Below are positions 1 to 5,973 of a DNA stretch of 8,378 bases, one piece after another. Both the position numbers and the translations under genes were made by a program. Under the pieces are notes generated by a model that saw only the letters and a program-made list of their open reading frames with translations, searched no databases and was not told the origin of the DNA. Each line of letters begins with the position of its first letter. Position 1 is the first letter of the stretch. Source of the stretch: Desulfobulbaceae bacterium (GTDB taxonomy: Bacteria; Desulfobacterota; Desulfobulbia; Desulfobulbales; Desulfobulbaceae); assembly GCA_030633145.1 (NCBI GenBank), contig DAOVTM010000169.1:1-8378 (forward strand), given 5' to 3'.

Positions 1-10
1 TCTCTAATAA
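1..10 (-). rRNA. Probable first bases of 16S rRNA (rest beyond the left edge)
   Basis: On the minus strand the window ends in TTATTAGAGA. In bacteria the 16S rRNA starts with a sequence of the type AAATTGAAGAGTTTGATCC, so these ten bases align with 16S positions 1-10 (ATT at 3-5 and AGA at 8-10 agree with E. coli). The boxA-like element and tandem promoters upstream support this. The gene body is not visible, so this is an inference that the next bases to the left would settle. Confidence 0.5.
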
Positions 11-18
11 ATTAGAGA
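1..18. repeat. Perfect 8-bp inverted repeat at the 16S 5' boundary
   Basis: TCTCTAAT and ATTAGAGA form a perfect inverted repeat separated by two bases. In the minus-strand transcript it would place the presumed mature 16S 5' end inside a small AU-rich hairpin. It may be a leader structure or a processing site. Confidence 0.55.
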
Positions 19-104
19 ATTCAAAAAAATTCAAGGATTGGACTTCAACAAATAATATCTGCATGACTTGCGCCACACAGTTAATGTATCGGCCCGCTTG
101 AATG

Positions 105-124
105 CTGTTTAGTTTTCAAAGATC
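105..124 (-). promoter_or_regulatory. boxA-like rRNA antitermination element
   Basis: The minus strand reads GATCTTTGAAAACTAAACAG. This resembles the boxA element (TGCTCTTTGAAAA type) found in leaders of bacterial rRNA operons, where NusB and NusE (S10) bind to build an antitermination complex. It lies about 95 bases upstream of the presumed 16S start and immediately downstream of the terminator-like hairpin. Confidence 0.6.
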
Positions 125-149
125 AAAAAAACCTGCTCTATTAAGCAGG
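125..149 (-). terminator. Intrinsic-terminator-like hairpin inside the rRNA leader
   Basis: On the minus strand CCTGCT (149-144) pairs with AGCAGG (137-132) around a six-base loop, and seven consecutive Ts (131-125) follow. The order stem then T-run fits only the minus strand. The stem is short (6 bp), so efficiency could be moderate. It lies downstream of both minus-strand promoters and just before the boxA-like element, so it would stop rRNA transcripts unless antitermination or refolding prevents it. Confidence 0.6.
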
Positions 150-191
150 ATCGCCTCAGCATGTTCTATGTTGCTTGCTGCGACTGAAGAA

Positions 192-220
192 ACTATAAAC
201 TGTTTTTTTGATGCTGTCAA
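192..220 (-). promoter_or_regulatory. Strong sigma70-type promoter (rRNA P2 candidate)
   Basis: The minus strand has a perfect -35 TTGACA (220-215), a 17-base spacer and -10 TATAGT (197-192), close to the full consensus. Transcription would start near 185 and run towards the left edge, giving a leader of about 175 bases before the presumed 16S. Confidence 0.72.
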
Positions 221-239
221 CAATTAAATTCATTGTTGA
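217..239. promoter_or_regulatory. Operator-like dyad overlapping the -35 of rRNA P2
   Basis: TCAACAAT and ATTGTTGA form a perfect 8-bp inverted repeat around a 7-base AT-only-but-one centre. The half-site nearest the promoter covers four of the six -35 bases. It could bind a dimeric regulator or act as an upstream AT-rich element. No known regulator consensus was recognised. Confidence 0.4.
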
Positions 240-301
240 GTTATTTCTTTCCTGCTGCCTATTGGCGGGACAAGATGTCCTACTGTCTGGCAACGACAAA
301 A

Positions 302-330
302 AATATACTGCACTCTTTAAGATTCGTCAA
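302..330 (-). promoter_or_regulatory. Upstream sigma70-type promoter (rRNA P1 candidate)
   Basis: The minus strand has -35 TTGACG (330-325), a 17-base spacer and -10 TATATT (307-302). An A-rich stretch directly upstream of the -35 resembles an UP element. Transcription would start near 295. Two strong same-strand promoters about 110 bases apart are the usual arrangement for rRNA operons. Confidence 0.62.
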
Positions 331-399
331 TGTTTTTTTCTCATTCTCTATCATTTTTCCCTGTATTTGATCTAACCAATTGATTTAGACTGTTTTTAA

Positions 400-428
400 T
401 TTACTTATTCTGCTACTCTGTCTATAAA
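400..428 (+). promoter_or_regulatory. Candidate selA promoter
   Basis: TTTACT (400-405) and TATAAA (423-428) are separated by 17 bases, with four of six and five of six matches to the sigma70 consensus. Transcription would start near 435, leaving a leader of about 60 bases before the selA start. AT-rich surroundings make chance matches possible. Confidence 0.45.
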
Positions 429-448
429 TAATAGATAGATATCCTCCT

Positions 449-469
449 GAGCAATGGAGCATTGTACTC
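449..469 (+). promoter_or_regulatory. Small stem-loop in the selA leader
   Basis: CAATG (452-456) and CATTG (460-464) pair around a three-base loop. The stem can be extended by GAG/CTC (449-451 with 467-469) past a two-base bulge, and TTTT follows at 473-476. CCTCCT at 443-448, just upstream, is complementary to a Shine-Dalgarno sequence. It may be a weak attenuator or a chance structure. Confidence 0.25.
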
Positions 470-496
470 ACCTTTTATAATATATCAATACGAAAT

Positions 497-1903
497 ATGC
501 AAAACCTGCTGCGCCATATTCCAAAAGTTGACGACTGTATATCTGCAGTGCGTGAAGACCCTGATTTCGATAACAGTCCAGTGCTACTCATTAAAAAAGG
601 AGTCCGCACAGTTCTGGAAAAAAAGAGACAGTTGCTTCTGTCCGGCAGCAAAATTGAAGCTGAGGGACTCTCACTTCCAGCATTACTCCCGCTCATTAAA
701 AATGAAATTATTTCACTGGAGCAATTTCAATTCCGCAGGGTGATCAATGGAACAGGTGTTATTATACACACCAACCTGGGTCGCTCTGTCTTACCCGAGT
801 CCACCATGGATATGCTTCACCAGGCAGGGGGACGGTATTCAAATCTGGAGTTCGACCTGACTACCGGTAAACGAGGCAGCCGTTACAGCCTGGTTGAAAA
901 CCTGCTCTGTGAACTGACCGGTGCTGAAGCCGCACTGGTGGTAAATAATAATGCAGCAGCCGTACTTATTGTACTGGATTCCCTTACCCATGGTAAAGAG
1001 GTGATAGTTTCCCGGGGAGAGCTTGTTGAAATCGGTGGTTCCTTTCGTATTCCCGATGTGATGGCCCGCAGTGGTGCGACACTTGTGGAGGTGGGAGCCA
1101 CCAACCGAACCCATCTAAAAGATTACCGGGCAGCGATCACGGAACAGACCGGTATGCTTCTCAAGGTTCACTGTAGCAACTACCGTATCATCGGCTTTAC
1201 CAGTGCAGTGAGCAACAGGGAGCTGGTAGCGTTGGGAAAGGAGACTAACCTGCCGGTTTTTGAAGACCTGGGGTCAGGATGTTTTGTTGATCTCAGTCAG
1301 TTCGGTCTGGAAAAAGAACCTACTGTACAGGAGGTTGTGGCCTCTGGCGTGGACGTGGTCTCTTTCAGCGGGGACAAGCTACTGGGAGGCCCACAGGCTG
1401 GAATTATCCTGGGCAGTAAAGATATTATCAACCGAATCAAACAAAACCCCTTGAACCGTGCCATGCGGATAGACAAGTTCACCCTGGCAGGGTTAGAATC
1501 CATACTCCACTTTTATCGCGACCCTGAATCACTCTATACAAATATCCCCACCCTGTCCATGATTGCCGCTCCTCTGAACGATCTGGCAGAAAGGGCTAAT
1601 ACACTCCTTGCTCAACTACAGAGCAGTGTGGGAGATGTCTGCACATTGGAGATAGAAAACGTTATGTCCAGGGTTGGTGGAGGTGCTATGCCTGAACAAA
1701 ACCTAAAAAGTAAAGCTGTGGTTCTGCAACCCGTCTCCATGAAAATCAGTGTCCTGGAAAAAAGTTTACGAACCCTGGAAATACCTGTTATCGGCAGGAT
1801 TGAGGACAACCGCTTCTATCTGGATATGCGAACCATTGCCGAAGACGAACTTGGACTTATTGCCAGCGGGTTAGGCATGGTTCTCAATGGTCAGGGTGAC
1901 TGA
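497..1903 (+). CDS. selA: L-seryl-tRNA(Sec) selenium transferase SelA
   Basis: SelA is a PLP-dependent enzyme that converts Ser-tRNA(Sec) to selenocysteinyl-tRNA(Sec) using selenophosphate; it acts in the cytoplasm as a large ring-shaped oligomer. The 468-residue product has the usual SelA length (E. coli 463). The N-terminal tRNA-binding segment (LLRHIPKVDDCI) lines up with E. coli residues around LPAIDRLL. The fold-type-I aminotransferase core includes INGTGVIIHTNLGR at 83-96, EDLGSG at 256-261 and the PLP lysine K294 in SFSGDKLLGGPQAG, equivalent to E. coli K295. A late GGGAMPE (394-400) also matches the family. The ATG at 497 fits the family N-terminus but has no clear Shine-Dalgarno sequence. 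No selB, selC or selD is visible nearby, although SelA presupposes them elsewhere. The TPR-protein gene follows after 45 bases. Confidence 0.96.
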   Translation: MQNLLRHIPKVDDCISAVREDPDFDNSPVLLIKKGVRTVLEKKRQLLLSGSKIEAEGLSLPALLPLIKNEIISLEQFQFRRVINGTGVIIHTNLGRSVLPESTMDMLHQAGGRYSNLEFDLTTGKRGSRYSLVENLLCELTGAEAALVVNNNAAAVLIVLDSLTHGKEVIVSRGELVEIGGSFRIPDVMARSGATLVEVGATNRTHLKDYRAAITEQTGMLLKVHCSNYRIIGFTSAVSNRELVALGKETNLPVFEDLGSGCFVDLSQFGLEKEPTVQEVVASGVDVVSFSGDKLLGGPQAGIILGSKDIINRIKQNPLNRAMRIDKFTLAGLESILHFYRDPESLYTNIPTLSMIAAPLNDLAERANTLLAQLQSSVGDVCTLEIENVMSRVGGGAMPEQNLKSKAVVLQPVSMKISVLEKSLRTLEIPVIGRIEDNRFYLDMRTIAEDELGLIASGLGMVLNGQGD

Positions 1904-1926
1904 TTTCACTCCTGACACACTATAAT
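1896..1926 (+). promoter_or_regulatory. Possible promoter for the TPR-protein gene
   Basis: A perfect -10 TATAAT sits at 1921-1926. The best -35 is GTGACT at 1896-1901 (four of six matches), but the 19-base spacer is longer than ideal. Transcription would start near 1933, leaving only about 16 bases before the ATG at 1949, with no Shine-Dalgarno sequence. The -35 overlaps the selA stop codon. Confidence 0.35.
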
Positions 1927-1948
1927 TTACAACAACCATTTATCATTT

Positions 1949-4054
1949 ATGCTCTTACTGGATTGTGAACAGAAAAACGGATTCAGTTTTTTTGATGGTC
2001 TCATTTTTGCGGATCAGCTGACTGCTGAAGTGGAAGCCCTGCTCCCAATGTCCGCCACTGTTAGATTGCTATCAGATGATCCCGCATTCAAGATTGAAAA
2101 CGGTTTCAGCAATCGGGAGCTGGCAATTTTATCAGCAGCCAGAGAGAGTTCCAGCCCCTTTGTCACCCATGGGATGCTGGTGATCCCGTTAAACGAAGAG
2201 GCAAAAGCAAAGGCATATATTATAGTGGACGAGGTTGACCCTGCCCTGCTGGACAAGATGTCTGCTGACTGGCTGCTGGAGTTCCAGGCAGATGTCCTGA
2301 GCCGCTTTTCATTTATAAGGCAGATCTATATTGAGCCGTCAACTGGTCTCTATAACCAGCGTGCCCTCGCACTTGTACTGGAGGGGCGTTCCTATTTCCA
2401 GACCATCTTTCTCATCGGAACCGCCTACCGCAGCCACACCATTGCAGGCAGCAGCCTGAAGATCAGACAGGTTTCCTCAATGTTGCAGGAGGTGTACCAG
2501 CAGCCACTCTTTTATTTTGGTCAGGGAATTTTCGCTCTTGCGCACCAAGAGATTGACCGCCCCGTAGCCTTGGATTTTTCCCATCGCCTCATTGGCCGTT
2601 TGAAACGGGAAGGACTGTACCGGGTGCATATCGGCTTCTCCTGCCTGCAACAGGATCGCTCTGCTGCTGAGAACCTGGAAGAGTGCTTGCGGGTATTTCA
2701 AGAGGCAGAAAAACGTGGCCCTTTCAGCCTCTGTGATGCCTCTTTTTTTAACCGGCAGGAACTCCATCCCCTGGCAATCCCTCCACAACCGATTACACGT
2801 ACTCTGCAAAACATCTGGCGGAGCTTGAGCCAATTCGGACTGCTTCTAATTGTGGCTGAAAATCATGCCCTTCTGCCCGATCTCTCGCTACTGATGCCAC
2901 CGGAGAGCGTTGAGGTAACAATCAATGACTCAGAAAAATTCATCCTCCTGCCCAAACGCTCTGCAAGTCAAAGCAGAAAACAGATCACGCAACTGACCAG
3001 TGGGATGAACGACCGCTCCAGCGATCCGCAATGGCGTATTGGCTGGTGCCACTGGCCAACCATAGGTACCAGCAAAATAGACTCCATCAGGAGTTGCCGT
3101 AAGGCCATCCTCCATGCAGGTTATTACGAACCAGGGGCAGTGGTCGAGTTTGACTCATTAAGCCTTAACGTCAGTGGTGATCTCTACTTTGATGAGGGAA
3201 ATTACAAACAGGCTATCCGCGAGTACCGTGCCGGTCTTCACTTAAAACCATCTGATATCAATCTCTTGAACAGCCTTGGTGTGGCATTGGCTGAGGTAAA
3301 CCGCCACCGGGCAGCTATCAACTGTTTTTCCCAGGTTCTTGCTGCCACGCCAGATAACTACATGGCCCTGGTCAACAAGGGGATGAGCTGCCGGGTTCTC
3401 GACCAGGCTGATGATGCCCAGACCTGTTTTGAAACTGCACTGCAATGCAAAGAACACCAGGAACAGGGTTCCCTGGAACTGCACCTGCAACTGGGCAGGC
3501 TGTACTGCAACAAAGAACTGTACGAGAAGTGTGTTGACCTGCTCCGGAAATGGCAGCAGAATCGAGACAGCCCCAAAGAGTTTACCTTTTTCAAACTGCT
3601 GGGAGATGCCTGCATGGGGGCCGGACAGAATCGGGAGGCCATCCGGGTCGTACAGCGTTCTCTGCAAATCCATCCCCATAACAGCGACAGTCAGAGTATG
3701 CTGGGACTGTTATATATCCTGGAGGGCGAGGGAGATGAGATAGGCTTAAGCCTCTGTAAACGTGCCATTGCCAACGATAAATCCAATCCTGACTTATTCC
3801 ATCGCTACGCAACAGCCCTCTATCATCTTGCACAGTATCCGCTGGCACTGGATACTGTCAGAAAGGGATTACAGCTGCAAAGAAACTCTGACCAAATGAT
3901 CTTGCTCCGGGCAAAAATATATGGAAAAAAGGGCATGATCAGATCGGCAAAACAGAGCCTTCAACGCATCCTCAGGATGGATTCAGCTAGTGCAGATCGA
4001 AAGAAAGAAGCAAAACAACGACTCAACAAACTCACTGCCGGGAAGGGAAAATGA
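1949..4054 (+). CDS. Degenerate GGDEF-like and TPR-repeat protein
   Basis: The 701-residue product has no signal peptide or membrane segment and is probably cytoplasmic. Residues about 127-265 resemble a GGDEF domain: STGLYNQRAL (131-140) matches the typical domain start TGLYNRR, and HIGFSCLQQ (227-235) with the following helix matches the late part. The catalytic GGDEF loop is replaced by FGQGIF (190-195), so diguanylate cyclase activity is not expected. Residues about 359-405 (RIGWCHWP onwards) look like a second, partial copy of the same C-terminal half. From about 406 to 690 there are roughly seven or eight TPR-like helical repeats, for example NYKQAIREYRAGLHLKPSD (418-436), followed by a basic tail. 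TPRs mediate protein-protein contacts. The start has no Shine-Dalgarno sequence. The stop overlaps the LOG gene, suggesting coupled translation. The partner and function are unknown; a scaffold or nucleotide-sensing adaptor is an inference. Confidence 0.82.
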   Translation: MLLLDCEQKNGFSFFDGLIFADQLTAEVEALLPMSATVRLLSDDPAFKIENGFSNRELAILSAARESSSPFVTHGMLVIPLNEEAKAKAYIIVDEVDPALLDKMSADWLLEFQADVLSRFSFIRQIYIEPSTGLYNQRALALVLEGRSYFQTIFLIGTAYRSHTIAGSSLKIRQVSSMLQEVYQQPLFYFGQGIFALAHQEIDRPVALDFSHRLIGRLKREGLYRVHIGFSCLQQDRSAAENLEECLRVFQEAEKRGPFSLCDASFFNRQELHPLAIPPQPITRTLQNIWRSLSQFGLLLIVAENHALLPDLSLLMPPESVEVTINDSEKFILLPKRSASQSRKQITQLTSGMNDRSSDPQWRIGWCHWPTIGTSKIDSIRSCRKAILHAGYYEPGAVVEFDSLSLNVSGDLYFDEGNYKQAIREYRAGLHLKPSDINLLNSLGVALAEVNRHRAAINCFSQVLAATPDNYMALVNKGMSCRVLDQADDAQTCFETALQCKEHQEQGSLELHLQLGRLYCNKELYEKCVDLLRKWQQNRDSPKEFTFFKLLGDACMGAGQNREAIRVVQRSLQIHPHNSDSQSMLGLLYILEGEGDEIGLSLCKRAIANDKSNPDLFHRYATALYHLAQYPLALDTVRKGLQLQRNSDQMILLRAKIYGKKGMIRSAKQSLQRILRMDSASADRKKEAKQRLNKLTAGKGK

Positions 4055-4758
4055 AGGATGCTATAGATCAGCAGCTAAGGCAACATAAACAGTACTGCCT
4101 GAATGGGCTTGGCGGATTGGGTAACAGCGAGCATCTCACCAGCGATCCGTGGCGGATGTTCAGGATCATGGCGGAATTCGTAGAAGGGTTTGACACCCTG
4201 TCCCGTACCCGGCAGAACTGTGTAACCATTTACGGTTCAGCCCGGACTGCTGAGGAGCACCCCGACTATATTCTGGCCCGTGAGATTGCGGCCAAGCTGT
4301 CCAAACAGGGATACGGAATTATAACCGGAGGCGGTCCGGGTATTATGGAGGCCGCCAACCGGGGAGCCGCAGATTGCGGAGGTCTGTCCATCGGTTTAAA
4401 TATCGATCTCCCCCATGAGCAGTCCAGCAACCCTTATGTAAACCTCCCCCTTGATTTCAGTTATTTTTTCGTGCGCAAGGTTATGTTTATGAAATATTCC
4501 ATGGCCTTTATCTGTCTGCCGGGCGGCTTTGGCTCCATGGATGAGTTGTTTGAGTCCCTGACCCTGATCCAGACCAAAAAAATCCAACCCTTTCCCATTG
4601 TGCTGGTCGGATCCAGATTCTGGAAAGGTCTTGTTGACTGGATTGAAGAACAGTTGCTCGCCACCGGCAAGATCAGTGAAGCTGATTTGGGACTTTTTAC
4701 GGTCTTGGACGAGGTTGATGAGATTGTTCACCATATTTGTCAAACAGTTGTACCTTAA
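4051..4758 (+). CDS. LOG-family protein (TIGR00730 type; cytokinin-riboside 5'-monophosphate phosphoribohydrolase-like)
   Basis: LOG-family enzymes cleave the N-glycosidic bond of nucleoside 5'-monophosphates, releasing base and ribose 5-phosphate; in bacteria the physiological substrate is often unclear. The 235-residue product has a Rossmann-type fold: VTIYGSAR (58-65), the nucleotide-binding GGGPGIME (93-100), conserved RK at 142-143, and the signature PGGFGSMDE (157-165), where serine replaces the usual threonine of PGGxGTxxE while the catalytic-region glutamate (165) is kept. About 50 residues precede the core, as in longer members of the family. Its ATG overlaps the TGA of the TPR gene (ATGA), and GAAGGGAAA just upstream serves as ribosome binding site, so translation is probably coupled. 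Older annotation of such genes as lysine decarboxylase is a known misnaming. Confidence 0.9.
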   Translation: MKDAIDQQLRQHKQYCLNGLGGLGNSEHLTSDPWRMFRIMAEFVEGFDTLSRTRQNCVTIYGSARTAEEHPDYILAREIAAKLSKQGYGIITGGGPGIMEAANRGAADCGGLSIGLNIDLPHEQSSNPYVNLPLDFSYFFVRKVMFMKYSMAFICLPGGFGSMDELFESLTLIQTKKIQPFPIVLVGSRFWKGLVDWIEEQLLATGKISEADLGLFTVLDEVDEIVHHICQTVVP

Positions 4759-4775
4759 ATGAATAGTGTGATAAG
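4748..4775 (+). promoter_or_regulatory. Weak candidate promoter for pilT
   Basis: TTGTAC (4748-4753), a 16-base spacer and GATAAG (4770-4775), preceded by an extended -10 TG at 4767-4768. It lies across the end of the LOG gene. No sigma54-type GG-N10-GC element was seen. The 80-base gap before pilT makes a separate promoter possible. Confidence 0.25.
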
Positions 4776-4838
4776 ATTATAACAAAAAACTGGGAATGTT
4801 CTTAATAACCTGTTGACCGTTGATAAAAGGAGAGTTCT

Positions 4839-5918
4839 ATGGCGCAGATAGATGCGTTTTTCAAATTAATGAATGATGAAGGTGCTTCGGATCTTCACAT
4901 GGTTTCCGGGCAGCAGCCGATTTTACGGATCAATGGTGATATTGAACGGGTCAAGTACAAAACCCTGGAAAACGATTCCCTGAAGGCCATGCTCTACGAG
5001 ATATGCCCTGAGGATAAAATAAAAATCTTTGAGGAACGGGGGGACATGGACTTTGGCTATCATATTCCCGGCCTTGCCCGCTACCGCTGTAACTTTTTCT
5101 TGCAAAAATACGGTATTGCGGCAGTGTTCCGTGAGATTCCCAGCAATATCCTCTCCTGTGAAGACTTGGGTCTGCCCAAGGTCATCACCAAACTGGCCAC
5201 CCTGCCCAAGGGACTGGTGCTGGTCACCGGACCCACCGGCTCAGGTAAATCCACCACCCTGGCCGCCATTATCGATGAGATCAACAAGACCAGGAGTGAT
5301 CATATCCTGACAGTTGAGGATCCCATTGAGTTTGTCCATAAGAGTCAGAAATGTGTCGTCAACCATCGTGAGGTCGGCGACCACACCAAGAGCTTTTCCG
5401 CAGCCCTGCGCGGAGCACTGCGTGAGGATCCCGATGTTATTATGGTCGGTGAGATGCGTGACCTTGAGACCATTTCCCTGGCCATGGAAGCGGCCATGAC
5501 CGGTCATGTGGTCTTTGGCACCCTGCATACCCTGAATGCCATGAAAACGGTTGACCGTGTTATTGAGATTTTTCCTGCTGATCAGCAGGGACAGGTACGT
5601 TCCACCCTGGCAGACGCACTCAAGGCTATCGTCTCCCAGACCCTGTTCAAACGGACAGATGTCAAGGGAAGGGCAGCGGCTCTGGAAATCCTGATCTGCA
5701 CTCCCGCTGTACGAAACCTGATCCGGGAATCGAAGACCTTCCAGATTGCCTCGGTCATGCAGACCGGTAAATCGTATGGGATGCAGACCCTGGATGATGC
5801 CATTGAAGAACTAGTGGTGCGAAGAAAAATCGACCCGGAGGATGCCTATATTAACTGCTATGAGAAAAAACGGTTCCGCAAATACCTGCGTAAGCCGCCT
5901 TCTGGATTTGATGAGTAA
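4839..5918 (+). CDS. pilT: Type IV pilus retraction ATPase, PilT family
   Basis: PilT is a hexameric cytoplasmic ATPase that powers depolymerisation of type IV pili, giving twitching motility and DNA uptake. The 359-residue product has an N-terminal PAS-like domain (ASDLHMVSG, 16-24) and a C-terminal RecA-like domain. Visible motifs are Walker A GPTGSGKST (131-139, K137), the Asp box EDPIEF (160-165), REVGDHTKSFSAALRGALR (177-195), Walker B with DPDVIMVGEMRD (197-208, E205) and the His box TGHVVFGTLHT (221-231, H230). GMQTLDDAI (314-322) is also typical. AAGGAG at 4827-4832, six bases before the ATG, fixes the start. The C-terminal tail (about 335-359) is basic and then ends in PPSGFDE. No other pilus gene is present in the window. 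PilU or another PilT paralogue cannot be excluded. Confidence 0.93.
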   Translation: MAQIDAFFKLMNDEGASDLHMVSGQQPILRINGDIERVKYKTLENDSLKAMLYEICPEDKIKIFEERGDMDFGYHIPGLARYRCNFFLQKYGIAAVFREIPSNILSCEDLGLPKVITKLATLPKGLVLVTGPTGSGKSTTLAAIIDEINKTRSDHILTVEDPIEFVHKSQKCVVNHREVGDHTKSFSAALRGALREDPDVIMVGEMRDLETISLAMEAAMTGHVVFGTLHTLNAMKTVDRVIEIFPADQQGQVRSTLADALKAIVSQTLFKRTDVKGRAAALEILICTPAVRNLIRESKTFQIASVMQTGKSYGMQTLDDAIEELVVRRKIDPEDAYINCYEKKRFRKYLRKPPSGFDE

Positions 5919-5938
5919 CAGCCTCCGCAAACACTGAC

Positions 5939-5973
5939 AGGGGTGCCGACCGCAAATGCGGTACGCTTCCCCT
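5939..5973. terminator. Hairpin between convergent pilT and aat
   Basis: AGGGG (5939-5943) pairs with CCCCT (5969-5973), and an inner stem ACCGC/GCGGT (5949-5953 with 5958-5962) closes on the loop AAAT. The outer and inner stems are separated by an internal loop. No T-run follows on either strand, so it is not a classic intrinsic terminator; it may block read-through or protect the 3' ends of both messages. Confidence 0.35.

Larger units (their letters stand above)
1..496. other. Divergent intergenic region: rRNA operon promoter/leader (minus) and selA promoter (plus)
   Basis: No protein gene is supported here; reading frames are short and lack ribosome binding sites. The region is AT-rich. 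Read on the minus strand it contains, in order, two near-consensus promoters, a dyad, a hairpin followed by seven Ts, a boxA-like element, and an edge that reads into the conserved 5' end of 16S rRNA. Read on the plus strand, the last 100 bases hold a candidate selA promoter and a short hairpin. The rRNA assignment is an inference, because only about ten bases of the presumed 16S gene are inside the window. Confidence 0.65.

Noticed and set aside
361..420. A third minus-strand promoter upstream of rRNA P1 (TTGGTT type)
   Set aside because: Spacing and -10 match are poor in AT-rich DNA.
454..480. Eight-codon frame (MEHCTHLL) in the selA leader
   Set aside because: No Shine-Dalgarno sequence and it falls in the stem-loop; a chance ATG is more likely than a regulatory peptide.
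475..1114. Minus-strand open frames within selA (475-696, 839-1114, 883-1104)
   Set aside because: They lie opposite a strongly conserved selA frame, have no ribosome binding sites and show no recognisable family.
3242..3679. 145-residue minus-strand frame inside the TPR-protein gene
   Set aside because: It mirrors the TPR-coding frame, has low-complexity composition and no translation signals.
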